Assembly (NCBI GenBank): GCA_030549815.1
Contig: JAUQQQ010000007.1
Span: 59,014 to 123,013, forward strand
From: a bacterium
Lineage (GTDB): Bacteria > DRYD01
Direction: 5' to 3'
DNA: 64,000 nucleotides
Shown here piece after piece: positions 44,782-53,629 of this stretch. Every line of letters begins with the position of its first letter. The first letter of the stretch is position 1. The position numbers were made by a program, and so were the translations under genes. Below the pieces are notes generated by a model that saw only the letters and a program-made list of their open reading frames with translations, had not been told where the DNA came from and searched no databases.

Positions 44782-46443
44782 CTAAACAGCTACTGCTTTT
44801 CTATAAACTTTATTAACATTAAGAGGTCCCAGTATTTTAACAAAATCTTGGCTTAGAATAGGTGGAGTCTTATTGGTTAAAAAGTAATGAACTTTTTCAG
44901 CAGTTCTATTTCCACTGGCCAAAGCAACTATTGCAGGCTGTGGACCATAGCAAGCTTCACCTGCGGCAAAGACTTTTTTCCTCTTTGTTTGTCCAAACCT
45001 ATAAACAAAGCCATTAGCCATCGTATCAAAACCATCAACGACAATCTCTCCTCTCGGCCCAACAATATCCTTCGGAGCAAACGGAATATCTATATCTCTT
45101 GAAACAGCTAATATTATAGTATCACATGGTATAACAAATTCTTCGTTTGTTCTGATTATTTTTTTCCTACCATTAGGCAAAAGAGGACCATAAACACATT
45201 TGGCAACTTTTAGACCTTTGATATTATTATTTTCATCAATAACAACCTCAAAAGGCATAACTTGGCAAATAAATTCAATATCATCATCTTCTTCAGCTTC
45301 AACTTTTTCTTCTTCGCTAACAGGTATATCTTCCCTGGCTAATATATCAACAATAGTAACTTTATCGGAGAAAACTTTTTTACAAGTCCTTGCAGCATCT
45401 ATACCTGTTCCACCTCCACCAATAACAACAACTTCCTTACCTATCTTATAAGTTCTTTGTCCCGTATTCCAATCTTCTAAAAACCATTCAGCTTGAATCA
45501 AATTGACCTTCTCAGCATTTTTCAAATTCAATCTTCTTGGCTTAGTTGCACCAGCTGCAATAATGACCGCATCATAATTTTCTTCTAAATCACTAAACAA
45601 TATTGCACAAGAAGATAGATGATTTATTTGGTCTTTATAATTTTCCAATTCCTTTACAGAAACAATATTTTGATATTTTTCTTTTTCTTCATCCCCTATA
45701 ATAGTAACATTATAAAAAATTCTTCCATTTTCAGTAAAAGTTATTAGATTTTCGTATTCTTTATTCATTAAATCCTTATCCAACCTAAAGAAAGCAACTC
45801 CAGAATACAGGTATCCTCCACAAAAATTGAATTTTTCAAACAAATCAACTTTATGTCCGAATCTGAGTAATCTATGAGCAGCAGCAATACCTGCAGGCCC
45901 TGCTCCTATAACGGCTATTCTCTTATTAGTTGGTTCAGAAACGATTGTATATTTAATAGTTTCCTTTCCCCGGTAATAATTTTTAATATTATACTCACTG
46001 ATCGCTTTTTTTATTAATCTAATAGATATTGGTTTATGATCCTGCACTCCTCTACTACATGTGGTTTCACAAGGAGCAGTACATAAATTACCAAAACAAA
46101 AAGCAGTGGGATTATTAACAGTTTCTTCACTTAAAGATTTTATAAAATTACCCTCTCCTGCTAACATTACATATCCTCTTGCATCAACATTTGCAGGACA
46201 TCCTCTTACACAAGGTGGTAAATTAAAAGAATAATTCAAATAATTTGTTCTCTTATATATTGTTTCAACAGTATTAAATGCTCTAACTCTAACTTTTCCT
46301 CTCCATCTTGCAAATGGTTCTCTTATAGTCAAAGGATAATTAACCGTATATATTGGTTCTTTCAAAAAATACCTATAGGTTATATTCAATCCCTCTATTA
46401 ATCTTCTTAATCCATCAGCCAAGAAATTTAGAGTTCCAATCAT
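44782..46443 (-). CDS. NuoI-N-terminal / GltD-type FAD-NAD(P) oxidoreductase fusion
   Basis: 553 residues. Residues 1-55 (GLNITYRYFLKEPIYTVNYP...FARWRGKVRV) match the N-terminal membrane-contact segment of NuoI. A GltD-like Fe-S region follows with CVRGCPANVDARGY and CFGNLCTAPCETTCSRG. Then come an FAD Rossmann motif VIGAGPAGIAAAHRL, an NAD(P) motif VVIGGGGTGIDAARTC and the C-terminal AAGEACYGPQPAIVALASG. It likely oxidises NAD(P)H or reduces NAD(P) on a complex-I-like membrane module. It lies between nuoH and the ferredoxin. Confidence 0.88.
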   Translation of the reverse strand: MIGTLNFLADGLRRLIEGLNITYRYFLKEPIYTVNYPLTIREPFARWRGKVRVRAFNTVETIYKRTNYLNYSFNLPPCVRGCPANVDARGYVMLAGEGNFIKSLSEETVNNPTAFCFGNLCTAPCETTCSRGVQDHKPISIRLIKKAISEYNIKNYYRGKETIKYTIVSEPTNKRIAVIGAGPAGIAAAHRLLRFGHKVDLFEKFNFCGGYLYSGVAFFRLDKDLMNKEYENLITFTENGRIFYNVTIIGDEEKEKYQNIVSVKELENYKDQINHLSSCAILFSDLEENYDAVIIAAGATKPRRLNLKNAEKVNLIQAEWFLEDWNTGQRTYKIGKEVVVIGGGGTGIDAARTCKKVFSDKVTIVDILAREDIPVSEEEKVEAEEDDDIEFICQVMPFEVVIDENNNIKGLKVAKCVYGPLLPNGRKKIIRTNEEFVIPCDTIILAVSRDIDIPFAPKDIVGPRGEIVVDGFDTMANGFVYRFGQTKRKKVFAAGEACYGPQPAIVALASGNRTAEKVHYFLTNKTPPILSQDFVKILGPLNVNKVYRKAVAV

Positions 46444-46458
46444 ATTAATCTCCTCTCC

Positions 46459-47820
46459 CTATGTAAATTTTGGGATATTTCTATACTTTGTTGATAATTT
46501 AACATTTCTTTTAGAAGCCAAATAAACAACAAAAGCAAATAAAATCCAAGAAAGTACAGGAATCTTATTAAATAACAGGACATCAATAGCAGAAACCATC
46601 ATTGAAATAAGAGTTATTGGAATAAATGCCTTCCAAGCCAAATCCATAAGATGGTCTATTCTTATTCTTGGATAAGTCCATCTAAAGAACATTATCAAAC
46701 CAACCACAACAAAAGCTTTTAATATGATCCAAATAAAATTATCATTTATAGCCATAATATAACCATAAATTCCAATGCTTTGAAGCAAAGGAGAAAGTAA
46801 ATTAAGTATTGAGTGAGGAATAAGAGAATATCCCCCTAAAAATATCGTTGCAATAATTGCACTATTAAAAAACAAATATCCATATTCCGCTAAATAAAAT
46901 AAAGCAAAGGTCATTGAACTGTATTCAGTAACAAATCCTGCAACCAATTCAGATTCAGCTTCTGGTAAATCAAAAGGAGCTCTATTGTTTTCAGCAACCA
47001 TAGACCACAAGAATATCACAAACATTAAAGGACTATAGAAAATCAACCAAAAATGATCATTTTGAAAACTAACTATATCAACTATTTTGAAACTACCCGT
47101 AAAAACCATAACAGCGAGAAAAGATAGAAGAAGAGGAATTTCGTAACTAAGCATTTGAGCAACTGTTCTCAAACCACCTAAAAGAGAATATTTATTGTTA
47201 GAAGCCCAAGCAGCCAAAACAAGAGATAAAACCATATAACTTGAAACAGCAAAAATAAATAACAATCCAACATCAAGGTTACCTAATAAAATGTAGTTAT
47301 TCGAAAAAGGAAACATCCCAAAAGCAACAACTACCGTTGTAAAAGCAAGTATAGGAGAAAGAATATACAAAAACGGGTAAGATCCTTGGGGAATCATTAT
47401 TTCTTTTTGTATTAGTTTAATAACATCAGCTATAGGTTGAACCAATCCCCCTAACCACATATTTTTAGAACCTGCTTTTAAAAGAAAAGGTAAATTAACC
47501 AAAGTAGGCCCCATCCTACCTTGTATCTTAGCAGACAATTTTCTTTCTATCCAAACATTAACAATAACACTAACCATAAGCACCGTGATAACTAAGATAA
47601 TACCTATAACAGAAGTAGCAATAACCATTGGCAAATTACCAAAATTCTTCCATATACCACCATTAACACCTAAAATATTATTAATCAAAGCCAAAACTCC
47701 AAGCATATCCATTAAATAGTAAATAGGTAAAATTAATAAAATTAAAGCAAAAGAGATAAGAAAATAAAAAACGATTGTTTTGATTGTAAAATTGACAAAT
47801 CTTAAGATATCATTTTTCAT
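46459..47820 (-). CDS. nuoH: NuoH-like membrane subunit of complex I / respiratory hydrogenase family
   Basis: 453 residues with many membrane helices. Diagnostic loops: IQGRMGPTLVN, PIADVIKLIQKE, SNNKYSLLGGLRTVAQMLSYEIP and AENNRAPFDLPEAESELVAGFVTEYS. It is longer than typical NuoH (about 340), mainly at the N-terminus and between helices. NuoH links the hydrophilic arm to proton-pumping subunits. No other nuo genes are in this window. First gene of the series down to citrate synthase. Confidence 0.95.
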   Translation of the reverse strand: MKNDILRFVNFTIKTIVFYFLISFALILLILPIYYLMDMLGVLALINNILGVNGGIWKNFGNLPMVIATSVIGIILVITVLMVSVIVNVWIERKLSAKIQGRMGPTLVNLPFLLKAGSKNMWLGGLVQPIADVIKLIQKEIMIPQGSYPFLYILSPILAFTTVVVAFGMFPFSNNYILLGNLDVGLLFIFAVSSYMVLSLVLAAWASNNKYSLLGGLRTVAQMLSYEIPLLLSFLAVMVFTGSFKIVDIVSFQNDHFWLIFYSPLMFVIFLWSMVAENNRAPFDLPEAESELVAGFVTEYSSMTFALFYLAEYGYLFFNSAIIATIFLGGYSLIPHSILNLLSPLLQSIGIYGYIMAINDNFIWIILKAFVVVGLIMFFRWTYPRIRIDHLMDLAWKAFIPITLISMMVSAIDVLLFNKIPVLSWILFAFVVYLASKRNVKLSTKYRNIPKFT

Positions 47821-47948
47821 TCGTTAAACCTCCCTTACTAAATCAAAAATACATCGACATTTTTCTCATAATATTTTTCTCCAGCAAAAAACTTTATCCT
47901 TTATTAAATCACAAAATACCAAAACATATTTAAAATTTAGATATAAAT

Positions 47949-47975
47949 TCTACATTTTTTAACATTTTTTTTACA
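47949..47975 (+). promoter_or_regulatory. PhoP/WalR-like boxes upstream of Tyr-rich peptide gene
   Basis: In sense TCTACA-N4-TTAACA-N5-TTTACA, 57-83 bases before the ATG at 48032. Same box, spacing and orientation as at the pilin and nuclease operons. Confidence 0.5.
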
Positions 47976-48031
47976 ATCTAAGAGAAAAAAGTAAATTATT
48001 AAAAAATAAAAAAAATAAGGAGGTGAAAAAT

Positions 48032-48247
48032 ATGAAAATAAATGGATACAACTTATACGTGGCTAATAACAATAAAAAAACTCCCGATTATCCACAGAAA
48101 AATGATAATGTAGATGGATATGGGAAGGAAGAATCCAATAGTCCAGATTACTACGATTACACAGATGAGTATGCCGGTGGAGGCGGTGGAAATTCTTACG
48201 AATACAGTGGCCCCGATGGTACTTACGATTATGACCCATATCACTAA
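48032..48247 (+). CDS. Small Tyr/Asp/Gly-rich peptide of unknown function
   Basis: 71 residues: MKINGYNLYVANNNKK, then an acidic tail with tyrosines spaced every few residues, a GGGGG run, and an ending DGTYDYDPYH. There is no signal peptide, Cys or hydrophobic helix. A strong GGAGG eight bases before ATG 48032 supports translation; the GTG at 48023 overlaps it. It is alone on plus between divergent nuoH and convergent hybD-like gene. It could be a structural or modified peptide; no family recognised. Confidence 0.65.
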   Translation: MKINGYNLYVANNNKKTPDYPQKNDNVDGYGKEESNSPDYYDYTDEYAGGGGGNSYEYSGPDGTYDYDPYH

Positions 48248-48334
48248 ACAAATAAATATAAATAGTAGAAGAAATCATTAAAACAATAAATCGAAAAGAT
48301 TGGAAAAGATCTAGTTTATATATTCTCCTTTCCC

Positions 48335-48766
48335 TTATAATTTTATTTTTCTATCGATAAAATTTTTTAGAAATTCGATAGCTTTGTTCATATTTTTAAT
48401 ACATTCTGGACTTAATTCATTTTTCCAAGAAAAATCATATCCCCTTATCTTTAAAATATATCCCTCCAAATTACTGTTATAGTACTTTGCAAGGGAAAAA
48501 ATATTTTTTAGGGAAATGTGATGAGAAAAAGAAGATAATTTTTCGACACTTTCCATTTTTTCAAAAGAAAAACAATCTACATCTAAAGATGCATCAACAA
48601 ATATGACCATATCAAATTTTACTATCTTATCAATCAAATCAAAGTCAGGATAATTAATAACTATCTTTTCAATTTGATCATATTTAAAATCTTCAACAAA
48701 TTTTATTCCTAATCCATCGTCAGCTCTTAATTCATTACCAACACCAACAAGTAAAATCGTTTTCAC
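48335..48766 (-). CDS. [NiFe] hydrogenase maturation protease (HybD/HyaD family)
   Basis: 143 residues. LVGVGNELRADDGLGIKFVE holds the nickel-sensing Glu and Asp motif, VIFVDASLD the second Asp, and SSFSHHISL the conserved His. It trims the hydrogenase large-subunit C-terminus after Ni insertion. With hypA it implies a [NiFe] enzyme elsewhere. It is last in the operon of EEP nuclease, protease and aldolase. Confidence 0.9.
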   Translation of the reverse strand: MKTILLVGVGNELRADDGLGIKFVEDFKYDQIEKIVINYPDFDLIDKIVKFDMVIFVDASLDVDCFSFEKMESVEKLSSFSHHISLKNIFSLAKYYNSNLEGYILKIRGYDFSWKNELSPECIKNMNKAIEFLKNFIDRKIKL

Positions 48767-48774
48767 TTTTATAT

Positions 48775-49437
48775 CTATTTTTTATACAAATTTTCAATAA
48801 TATGCAGTAGATAAGGAGGTATTCTCTGAGGTTTTGAAAAATTTTTAAGCAAATAATTTATTTTTGCTATTTCTTCACAAGAAAAACTTAAATCAACACA
48901 TCTATCAACATTATCCGAAAAAACAACAAGTCCATGATTTCTCATTAAAACAACTGCCTCCTTAACATTCCCCAGCTCCTTTTTAACTTTTTTAACAACT
49001 TCAATCCCCAACTCTTTAGTCCCTGGAGTTATATACTTAACATAAACGATCTTTTTTATTTTTAGGTAATATTCAGGTAGTAAAGAAAGCTCTATTTTCT
49101 TTTTTGTGCAAGAAAAAATACAACAAAATAAAGGATGTGTATGAACAACACAATTTACTCCATCAAAATTACGATATATTTCCAAATGCAAATTTATCTC
49201 ACTTGTTTGTTTATTACCATCTATTAGATTATTGTCCAAATCAACAACAGAAATTTTTTCTACATCCAATAATTTTTTTCTAATAGAAGTTGGAGTGCAG
49301 AAAACCAGCCCCCCTTCCCTTACACTAATATTACCCGAAAAGGAAGGGAAAAAATAATCCCCTAATTCATCTATTACTTTCTTTATTTTAATCCAGGACG
49401 ATATCTTCGTCTCTTGATTTATCATATTTTTTAGCAA
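48775..49437 (-). CDS. Class II aldolase/adducin family protein
   Basis: 220 residues. GNISVREGGLVFCTPTSIRKK, VVHTHPLFCCIFSC (zinc His pair), LLPEYYL (catalytic Glu region) and MRNHGLVVFSDN (third His) mark fuculose-phosphate-aldolase-like or MtnB-like enzymes. Substrate not decidable. The N-terminus overlaps the upstream protease gene by about 40-50 bases; ATG 49425 is an alternative start. Confidence 0.88.
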   Translation of the reverse strand: MLKNMINQETKISSWIKIKKVIDELGDYFFPSFSGNISVREGGLVFCTPTSIRKKLLDVEKISVVDLDNNLIDGNKQTSEINLHLEIYRNFDGVNCVVHTHPLFCCIFSCTKKKIELSLLPEYYLKIKKIVYVKYITPGTKELGIEVVKKVKKELGNVKEAVVLMRNHGLVVFSDNVDRCVDLSFSCEEIAKINYLLKNFSKPQRIPPYLLHIIENLYKK

Positions 49438-51133
49438 TTATATTAGCATAATCTTGCATATAAGATACTTTTTCAAGAGAAGGTTTCTCAATATTAGAAT
49501 AAATAAGGTTCAAGTTTTTGTCAAGTACTAACAATACTCCACCTAATACAGGAACTTCTTTCCCATCAAACATAACTCCAACAGGATAAGTAAAAGTAGC
49601 TTCAATATTGATTCCTCCATTCATTCCAGGAACAACATTAGCTTTTAGATCATTAATAATAGAAAAATCTGGAAAAGTTTTCTTCAATATTTCCAATAAC
49701 TTTCCACTTATATCATTACCTCTTAACAAATCATCTTTTAAAGTCGACAAATCAATATTTTTCGAATCTTCTATTTCTTTTTTTATATCATCTAAGGACA
49801 CTTTTAATAATCCACTTTCATTTGCAGCTTTTACCAGGAAATTTGATAACTTTGAGTCATTATAGAGTATATCTGCTACGATAAATGATTTATAAAATTC
49901 AGGCATTGTAGATGTAGCAACAGGTGAAATTTTTGTACCTATGGAAAAGACTTTAAAAAACTCATCGGCCGCTTCTTTTACATTTCCTACACTTTTAGCA
50001 TATTCACTAAAAGCTTTATAAAAAGTTGTACTTAAAGGTAAAGAATAATGATGAGGCTCCTTTTCATCTGTACTTAATTCCTTATAATCCTTATAATTAA
50101 CCAAAGAACTAAGTTCCCTAATTGGTTTATTTACATTTATCTGACTAATATCTCCATAAGGATTATTTTTAAGAATTTGTTTTTCTACTTCCAATTGGGT
50201 ATAAATAGCAGGCCCGAAATATTCAGATATTGAAGAAATAAAATTTGGTTTATAAAGATCATCAATATTAACACTTATATTAGGATCTTTAGCAGCTGCC
50301 AAAAATGCGTTAATATCTCCAAAAGCTTCATGAACAGCAGCAGATTCCAAATGAAAAGTATTATGAATATAAAGTGGTCTCAATTTATCTAAAGTTGCAT
50401 GCCCAACTTCATGAAAAACAACATCACTATCCTGAGAAGCATTATAAACTTTTCCATCTTTATAGGAAACAAAAGTACCAAGAGACAAAATATTCTTAGA
50501 AGGAATGTAAGCAGCATTAGTTATAAACTTTTTAAAATAATCTTGCCCTAACAAGTCAATCCCCACAGAATCAAAAAACTTTTCTTGGATTCCCTTCTGC
50601 CATTCAACTACATTCTTTTCAATACTGTAAGCAGTTACAAATGAGGAATAAAGAATAGATTTCGGTTTTATATTTGTTAAATCATTACCACTTGTCGGTA
50701 AATTAGACATTTCTTGTTTTACCTTATCATACTGTTTTAAAACATTAATAGTATGATCAGTCTTTATAATATAGGCTTTTGATGGAAAAGATTTGATCAG
50801 ATCCTGAATAAATTTTTCTTTTACAGAATCGCTTTTTTGCTTTTCTGTAGTATCGATGGTTTTATTCTTTTCTGACTTTTCCTTTGATATTTTTATTAAG
50901 CTCGAAGAAAAAATATTTTGTTTTATGTATTCTTTCAATTTATCCTCATTTTTCTCCAAAATAAACTCTCTTATCTCAAGCTTTGAAGGCAAAGTAGTTT
51001 TATAAAACTTATCCTCATTTTGAGGATGATAATTAATAGTTGGATTATCAAATTCCGCAACTTTTTCAGAAACATCATACATAATCTTAGGTAAAACACC
51101 ATTCAATAAATTTTGTATCTGTAAATTAAACAA
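49388..51133 (-). CDS. M4/M36-like (gluzincin) zinc metalloprotease without signal peptide
   Basis: 581 residues. DVVFHEVGHATLDKL supplies HExxH (about residues 242-246). ESAAVHEAFGDINAF, about 20 residues later, supplies the third ligand Glu and following Asp, as in thermolysin-like proteases. The first 150 residues are a charged pro-like region but start MFNLQIQNLLNGVLPKIM, not a Sec signal. The late HHYSLPLSTTFYKAF resembles the thermolysin active-site His region. It is 15 bases after the EEP-fold gene and probably co-regulated. Confidence 0.85.
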   Translation of the reverse strand: MFNLQIQNLLNGVLPKIMYDVSEKVAEFDNPTINYHPQNEDKFYKTTLPSKLEIREFILEKNEDKLKEYIKQNIFSSSLIKISKEKSEKNKTIDTTEKQKSDSVKEKFIQDLIKSFPSKAYIIKTDHTINVLKQYDKVKQEMSNLPTSGNDLTNIKPKSILYSSFVTAYSIEKNVVEWQKGIQEKFFDSVGIDLLGQDYFKKFITNAAYIPSKNILSLGTFVSYKDGKVYNASQDSDVVFHEVGHATLDKLRPLYIHNTFHLESAAVHEAFGDINAFLAAAKDPNISVNIDDLYKPNFISSISEYFGPAIYTQLEVEKQILKNNPYGDISQINVNKPIRELSSLVNYKDYKELSTDEKEPHHYSLPLSTTFYKAFSEYAKSVGNVKEAADEFFKVFSIGTKISPVATSTMPEFYKSFIVADILYNDSKLSNFLVKAANESGLLKVSLDDIKKEIEDSKNIDLSTLKDDLLRGNDISGKLLEILKKTFPDFSIINDLKANVVPGMNGGINIEATFTYPVGVMFDGKEVPVLGGVLLVLDKNLNLIYSNIEKPSLEKVSYMQDYANIIAKKYDKSRDEDIVLD

Positions 51134-51148
51134 TTCAATCCCTCCCTT

Positions 51149-52030
51149 CTAATTTTTATTTTCAACAAAACCTTTCAAAAATCCCCCCAAAATAACACTC
51201 ACAGGTCTGTGGTTAGACGCAATAGCAGTATTGGGATCCTCGTACTTTTCCAATACATCAAAACTACCTTGAACAACATACTTAGAAATATTCGGAGTAA
51301 CTCTTATGTAATCAATTATACTTGGTTTTGGTTTATCAACATATGTTTCATTTTTATCACTACTTTCAATACTATTATTTTCATTAGCTAAATTTTCTAT
51401 GCTAAAATGGGTAGGAGTACCAGTATCTTTTGATTGTTTATCAATTTCCCTAACATCGATAAAGCCAGCTTTTTCAAACATCATGCTTACTTCAGAATTT
51501 GGTAAATCGTTGTAATCTCCAAGTATTATAGTAGGGATATTTTGTTTTTTGGCTAATTCTATAGTTCGTTGAGCCTCTTTTTTTCTTTGCTCCTCGGATT
51601 TAGGATCCATTTTAGCTTTAAAATGAACGGCAAAAATTTGAACATTAAATGAAGGAGCTAATTCTACAATAGCTTGTACAGGAGGACGATAAAAAGTATT
51701 ATCACCCTCATTAATAGTATAACTTTTAATAGGAAACTTTTTATCCACAAGTAGAGCACACGCTATTCCTCTACCATCACTTTTACCAACAATAATATTA
51801 TACCTATCCTGCAAACCAGCCATGGATAAAACTTCTTTGATAATATTAACATTCTCAACTTCTTGTAAAGCAATAATATCACTATTCAAATTCTTAATAA
51901 CTTCAGCCAATGCTTTTTTCCCTTTTTCACTTTTAGGTGGTCCATCATCCTTCGATGGATCATCAATATTATCAAACAAATTTTCCACATTGTAGGTCGT
52001 TATTTTTATATTTGACACTCTATTAATCAT
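51149..52030 (-). CDS. Endonuclease/exonuclease/phosphatase (EEP) family protein
   Basis: 293 residues. ITTYNVENLFDN, DIIALQEVEN (Mg-binding Glu), VHFKAK, ILGDYNDLPNS (Asp-x-Asn) and ASNHRPVSV (Asn-His) cover the EEP active site. It could be a DNase or phosphodiesterase. No Sec signal (MINRVSNIKI). GAAAGGGGG site. First gene of its operon, with tandem TTAACA boxes upstream, a setting expected for phosphate scavenging. Confidence 0.88.
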   Translation of the reverse strand: MINRVSNIKITTYNVENLFDNIDDPSKDDGPPKSEKGKKALAEVIKNLNSDIIALQEVENVNIIKEVLSMAGLQDRYNIIVGKSDGRGIACALLVDKKFPIKSYTINEGDNTFYRPPVQAIVELAPSFNVQIFAVHFKAKMDPKSEEQRKKEAQRTIELAKKQNIPTIILGDYNDLPNSEVSMMFEKAGFIDVREIDKQSKDTGTPTHFSIENLANENNSIESSDKNETYVDKPKPSIIDYIRVTPNISKYVVQGSFDVLEKYEDPNTAIASNHRPVSVILGGFLKGFVENKN

Positions 52031-52097
52031 TTTTTCCCCCTTTCATAGTGTCATAAATTGACTATTCAAAACATACTCCAATAAAAATAAATCTAAT

Positions 52098-52114
52098 TGT
52101 TAAATAATTGTTAA
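52098..52114 (-). promoter_or_regulatory. PhoP/WalR-like box pair upstream of EEP operon
   Basis: TTAACA-N5-TTAACA in gene sense, 68-84 bases before the EEP start codon. Exact match to the direct-repeat pattern at 8084-8134. Confidence 0.55.
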
Positions 52115-52241
52115 ATTTATTCAACCAAACCCATTTTTTTGATAGAGAGCCTTTTTTATTTTTTAATAAAATATAAACAATAATTATCTGCAGGAAACAG
52201 AGAAATATTTGTGGAATACTATAAACGGGAAATTTATTCAT

Positions 52242-52313
52242 GGGGCTGTAGCTCAGTGGGAGAGCGTCTGCTTGGCGTGCAGAAGGTCGGGGGTTCAAGT
52301 CCCCTCAGCTCCA
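52242..52313 (+). tRNA. tRNA-Ala, anticodon GGC
   Basis: Acceptor GGGGCTG / CAGCTCC includes the alanine identity pair G3:U70. D-stem GCTC/GAGC, anticodon stem TCTGC/GCAGA with loop TTGGCGT (GGC), T-arm ending GGGTTCAAGTCCC, discriminator A. CCA is not encoded. An open coding frame follows at once. Confidence 0.96.
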
Positions 52314-52323
52314 ACTAAAAAAC

Positions 52324-52875
52324 ATTAACGACCAAATCCTCTTCGCAATAAATAAATTCTGCCAAGCCTATCAAAAAGAAATCATAAAACTATTAAAACA
52401 AGAAAAACTACAAAATATCACAGAATTACAAATTAAAATAATGACAACCCTCCATAATTACCCTTATCCTTTGAATTTATCAGAAATTCAAAGAGAATTA
52501 GGGCTCTCAAAACCTACAATTTCCAAAACCATAAAACTACTATCATCAAAAAAATTAATCAACACAATAAAACAAAAAAAGGAAAAAAAACTTACTTTAA
52601 CACTAAAGGGTACAAAAATAATAGAAAAAGTTCAAAAAATAAACAATTTATTCGCAAAAATTATAGAAGAAACATCCAATGAACAAATCTATTACTTTCT
52701 CTTCCAGCTAATAAATAATCTCTATTCAAAAGGCTTCGTTTCCTTAATAAACATGTGCAAAAATTGCTACTTTTTCGAAGAAAAAGAAAAGGAATTCTAC
52801 TGTAATTTCTTGAAAAGAAAATTAGAGCCAAAAGATTTAAAAATATTTTGCATGGATTGGAAAAAGAAAGAATAA
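52324..52875 (+). CDS. MarR-like winged-helix regulator with C-terminal Cys cluster
   Basis: About 184 residues if begun at ATT 52324, 144 from the first ATG at 52441. The upstream part (QILFAINKFCQAYQKEIIKLL, ITELQIKIMTTL) is in frame and supplies the first helices expected before the wing-helix LSEIQRELGLSKPTISKTIKLLSSKKL, so the ATG start would truncate the fold. No ATG/GTG/TTG or ribosome binding site exists between tRNA-Ala and 52441. The C-terminal CKNCYFF...FYCNF...FCMDW may bind metal or Fe-S. Probably regulates the next gene. Confidence 0.7.
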   Translation: MNDQILFAINKFCQAYQKEIIKLLKQEKLQNITELQIKIMTTLHNYPYPLNLSEIQRELGLSKPTISKTIKLLSSKKLINTIKQKKEKKLTLTLKGTKIIEKVQKINNLFAKIIEETSNEQIYYFLFQLINNLYSKGFVSLINMCKNCYFFEEKEKEFYCNFLKRKLEPKDLKIFCMDWKKKE

Positions 52876-52889
52876 GGAGTTGATTAAAT

Positions 52890-53279
52890 ATGTTTTTTTT
52901 CAAAAAACAAAAGGAAACACAAAAAATGACAGATAAAGAACTTTGGAAATTCAGAGGAAAAAATTGCCCGTTCGCTAAAAAAGTAAAAAAAGTTAAAGAT
53001 AACAAAGTCCAAGAAATATTTATGTGCTACGGATATATTGAAAAATTTGAATTAGATGAGAAATTTGAAATATGTAAAAAATGTTCAGTTCCTGAAACAA
53101 TAACATCAAATCCAACAGCTTGTAAGAATTTAGCAGCGTTGGATATGAAAGGGAAAAACGGCACAACAAGATACTACTGCCAAGTCCTTAAAACTAAAGA
53201 TTTAGATACAAAACGATGCTTACCACAATTTTGTAATTATTATGAACTTCGCCCACAAGATCAAAGATTCACACATTAG
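52890..53279 (+). CDS. Cys-rich small protein of unknown function
   Basis: 129 residues, basic, with Cys in NCPF, MCYG, ICKKCS, ACKN, YCQV, RCLPQ and FCNYY, spaced as for zinc or an Fe-S cluster. No signal peptide. AAGGAG precedes ATG 52890. It follows the MarR-like gene by 14 bases, so they form a pair. Unrecognised. Confidence 0.7.
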   Translation: MFFFKKQKETQKMTDKELWKFRGKNCPFAKKVKKVKDNKVQEIFMCYGYIEKFELDEKFEICKKCSVPETITSNPTACKNLAALDMKGKNGTTRYYCQVLKTKDLDTKRCLPQFCNYYELRPQDQRFTH

Positions 53280-53629
53280 CTTTCTACTCCAATTTCTCAC
53301 TTATCTTACCACTAACCCCAGGAAAAAATTCAAATCATATTTCATTCTCCAACATATCCAATACCTATTGAAAGGTTTGAAAAACTAACTCATTCAGGAC
53401 TACTTCACTATCCTCCAGTATTCCTCTGATGTTAATAACTTAATTATTACCAGATGTCTGTACAAAAGAATTGATTACATTACAAACTAAGACTTTTTTC
53501 CTCAGAGAATTAGAAGTGGAATTGTATTGATAGTTAATAACTATCTTTATATGTTCACTATTTAGGTTTAATTGTTCTCCACTATAATATACCCAAACAG
53601 ATTCTATAAAAAATTCATTTTTACTTTAA
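53280..53629. other. Gene-free region between Cys-rich gene and alpha-2-macroglobulin gene
   Basis: Both flanking genes end here (convergent). I see no strong hairpin with a T-run, no repeat shared with other regions and no intact frame. Short stop-interrupted frames may be a decayed gene. Confidence 0.3.

Noticed and set aside
52062..52298. Minus-strand ORF of 78 codons upstream of the EEP gene
   Set aside because: Its N-terminal part is the antisense of tRNA-Ala, the remainder is AT-rich with no homology, and no ribosome binding site is seen.
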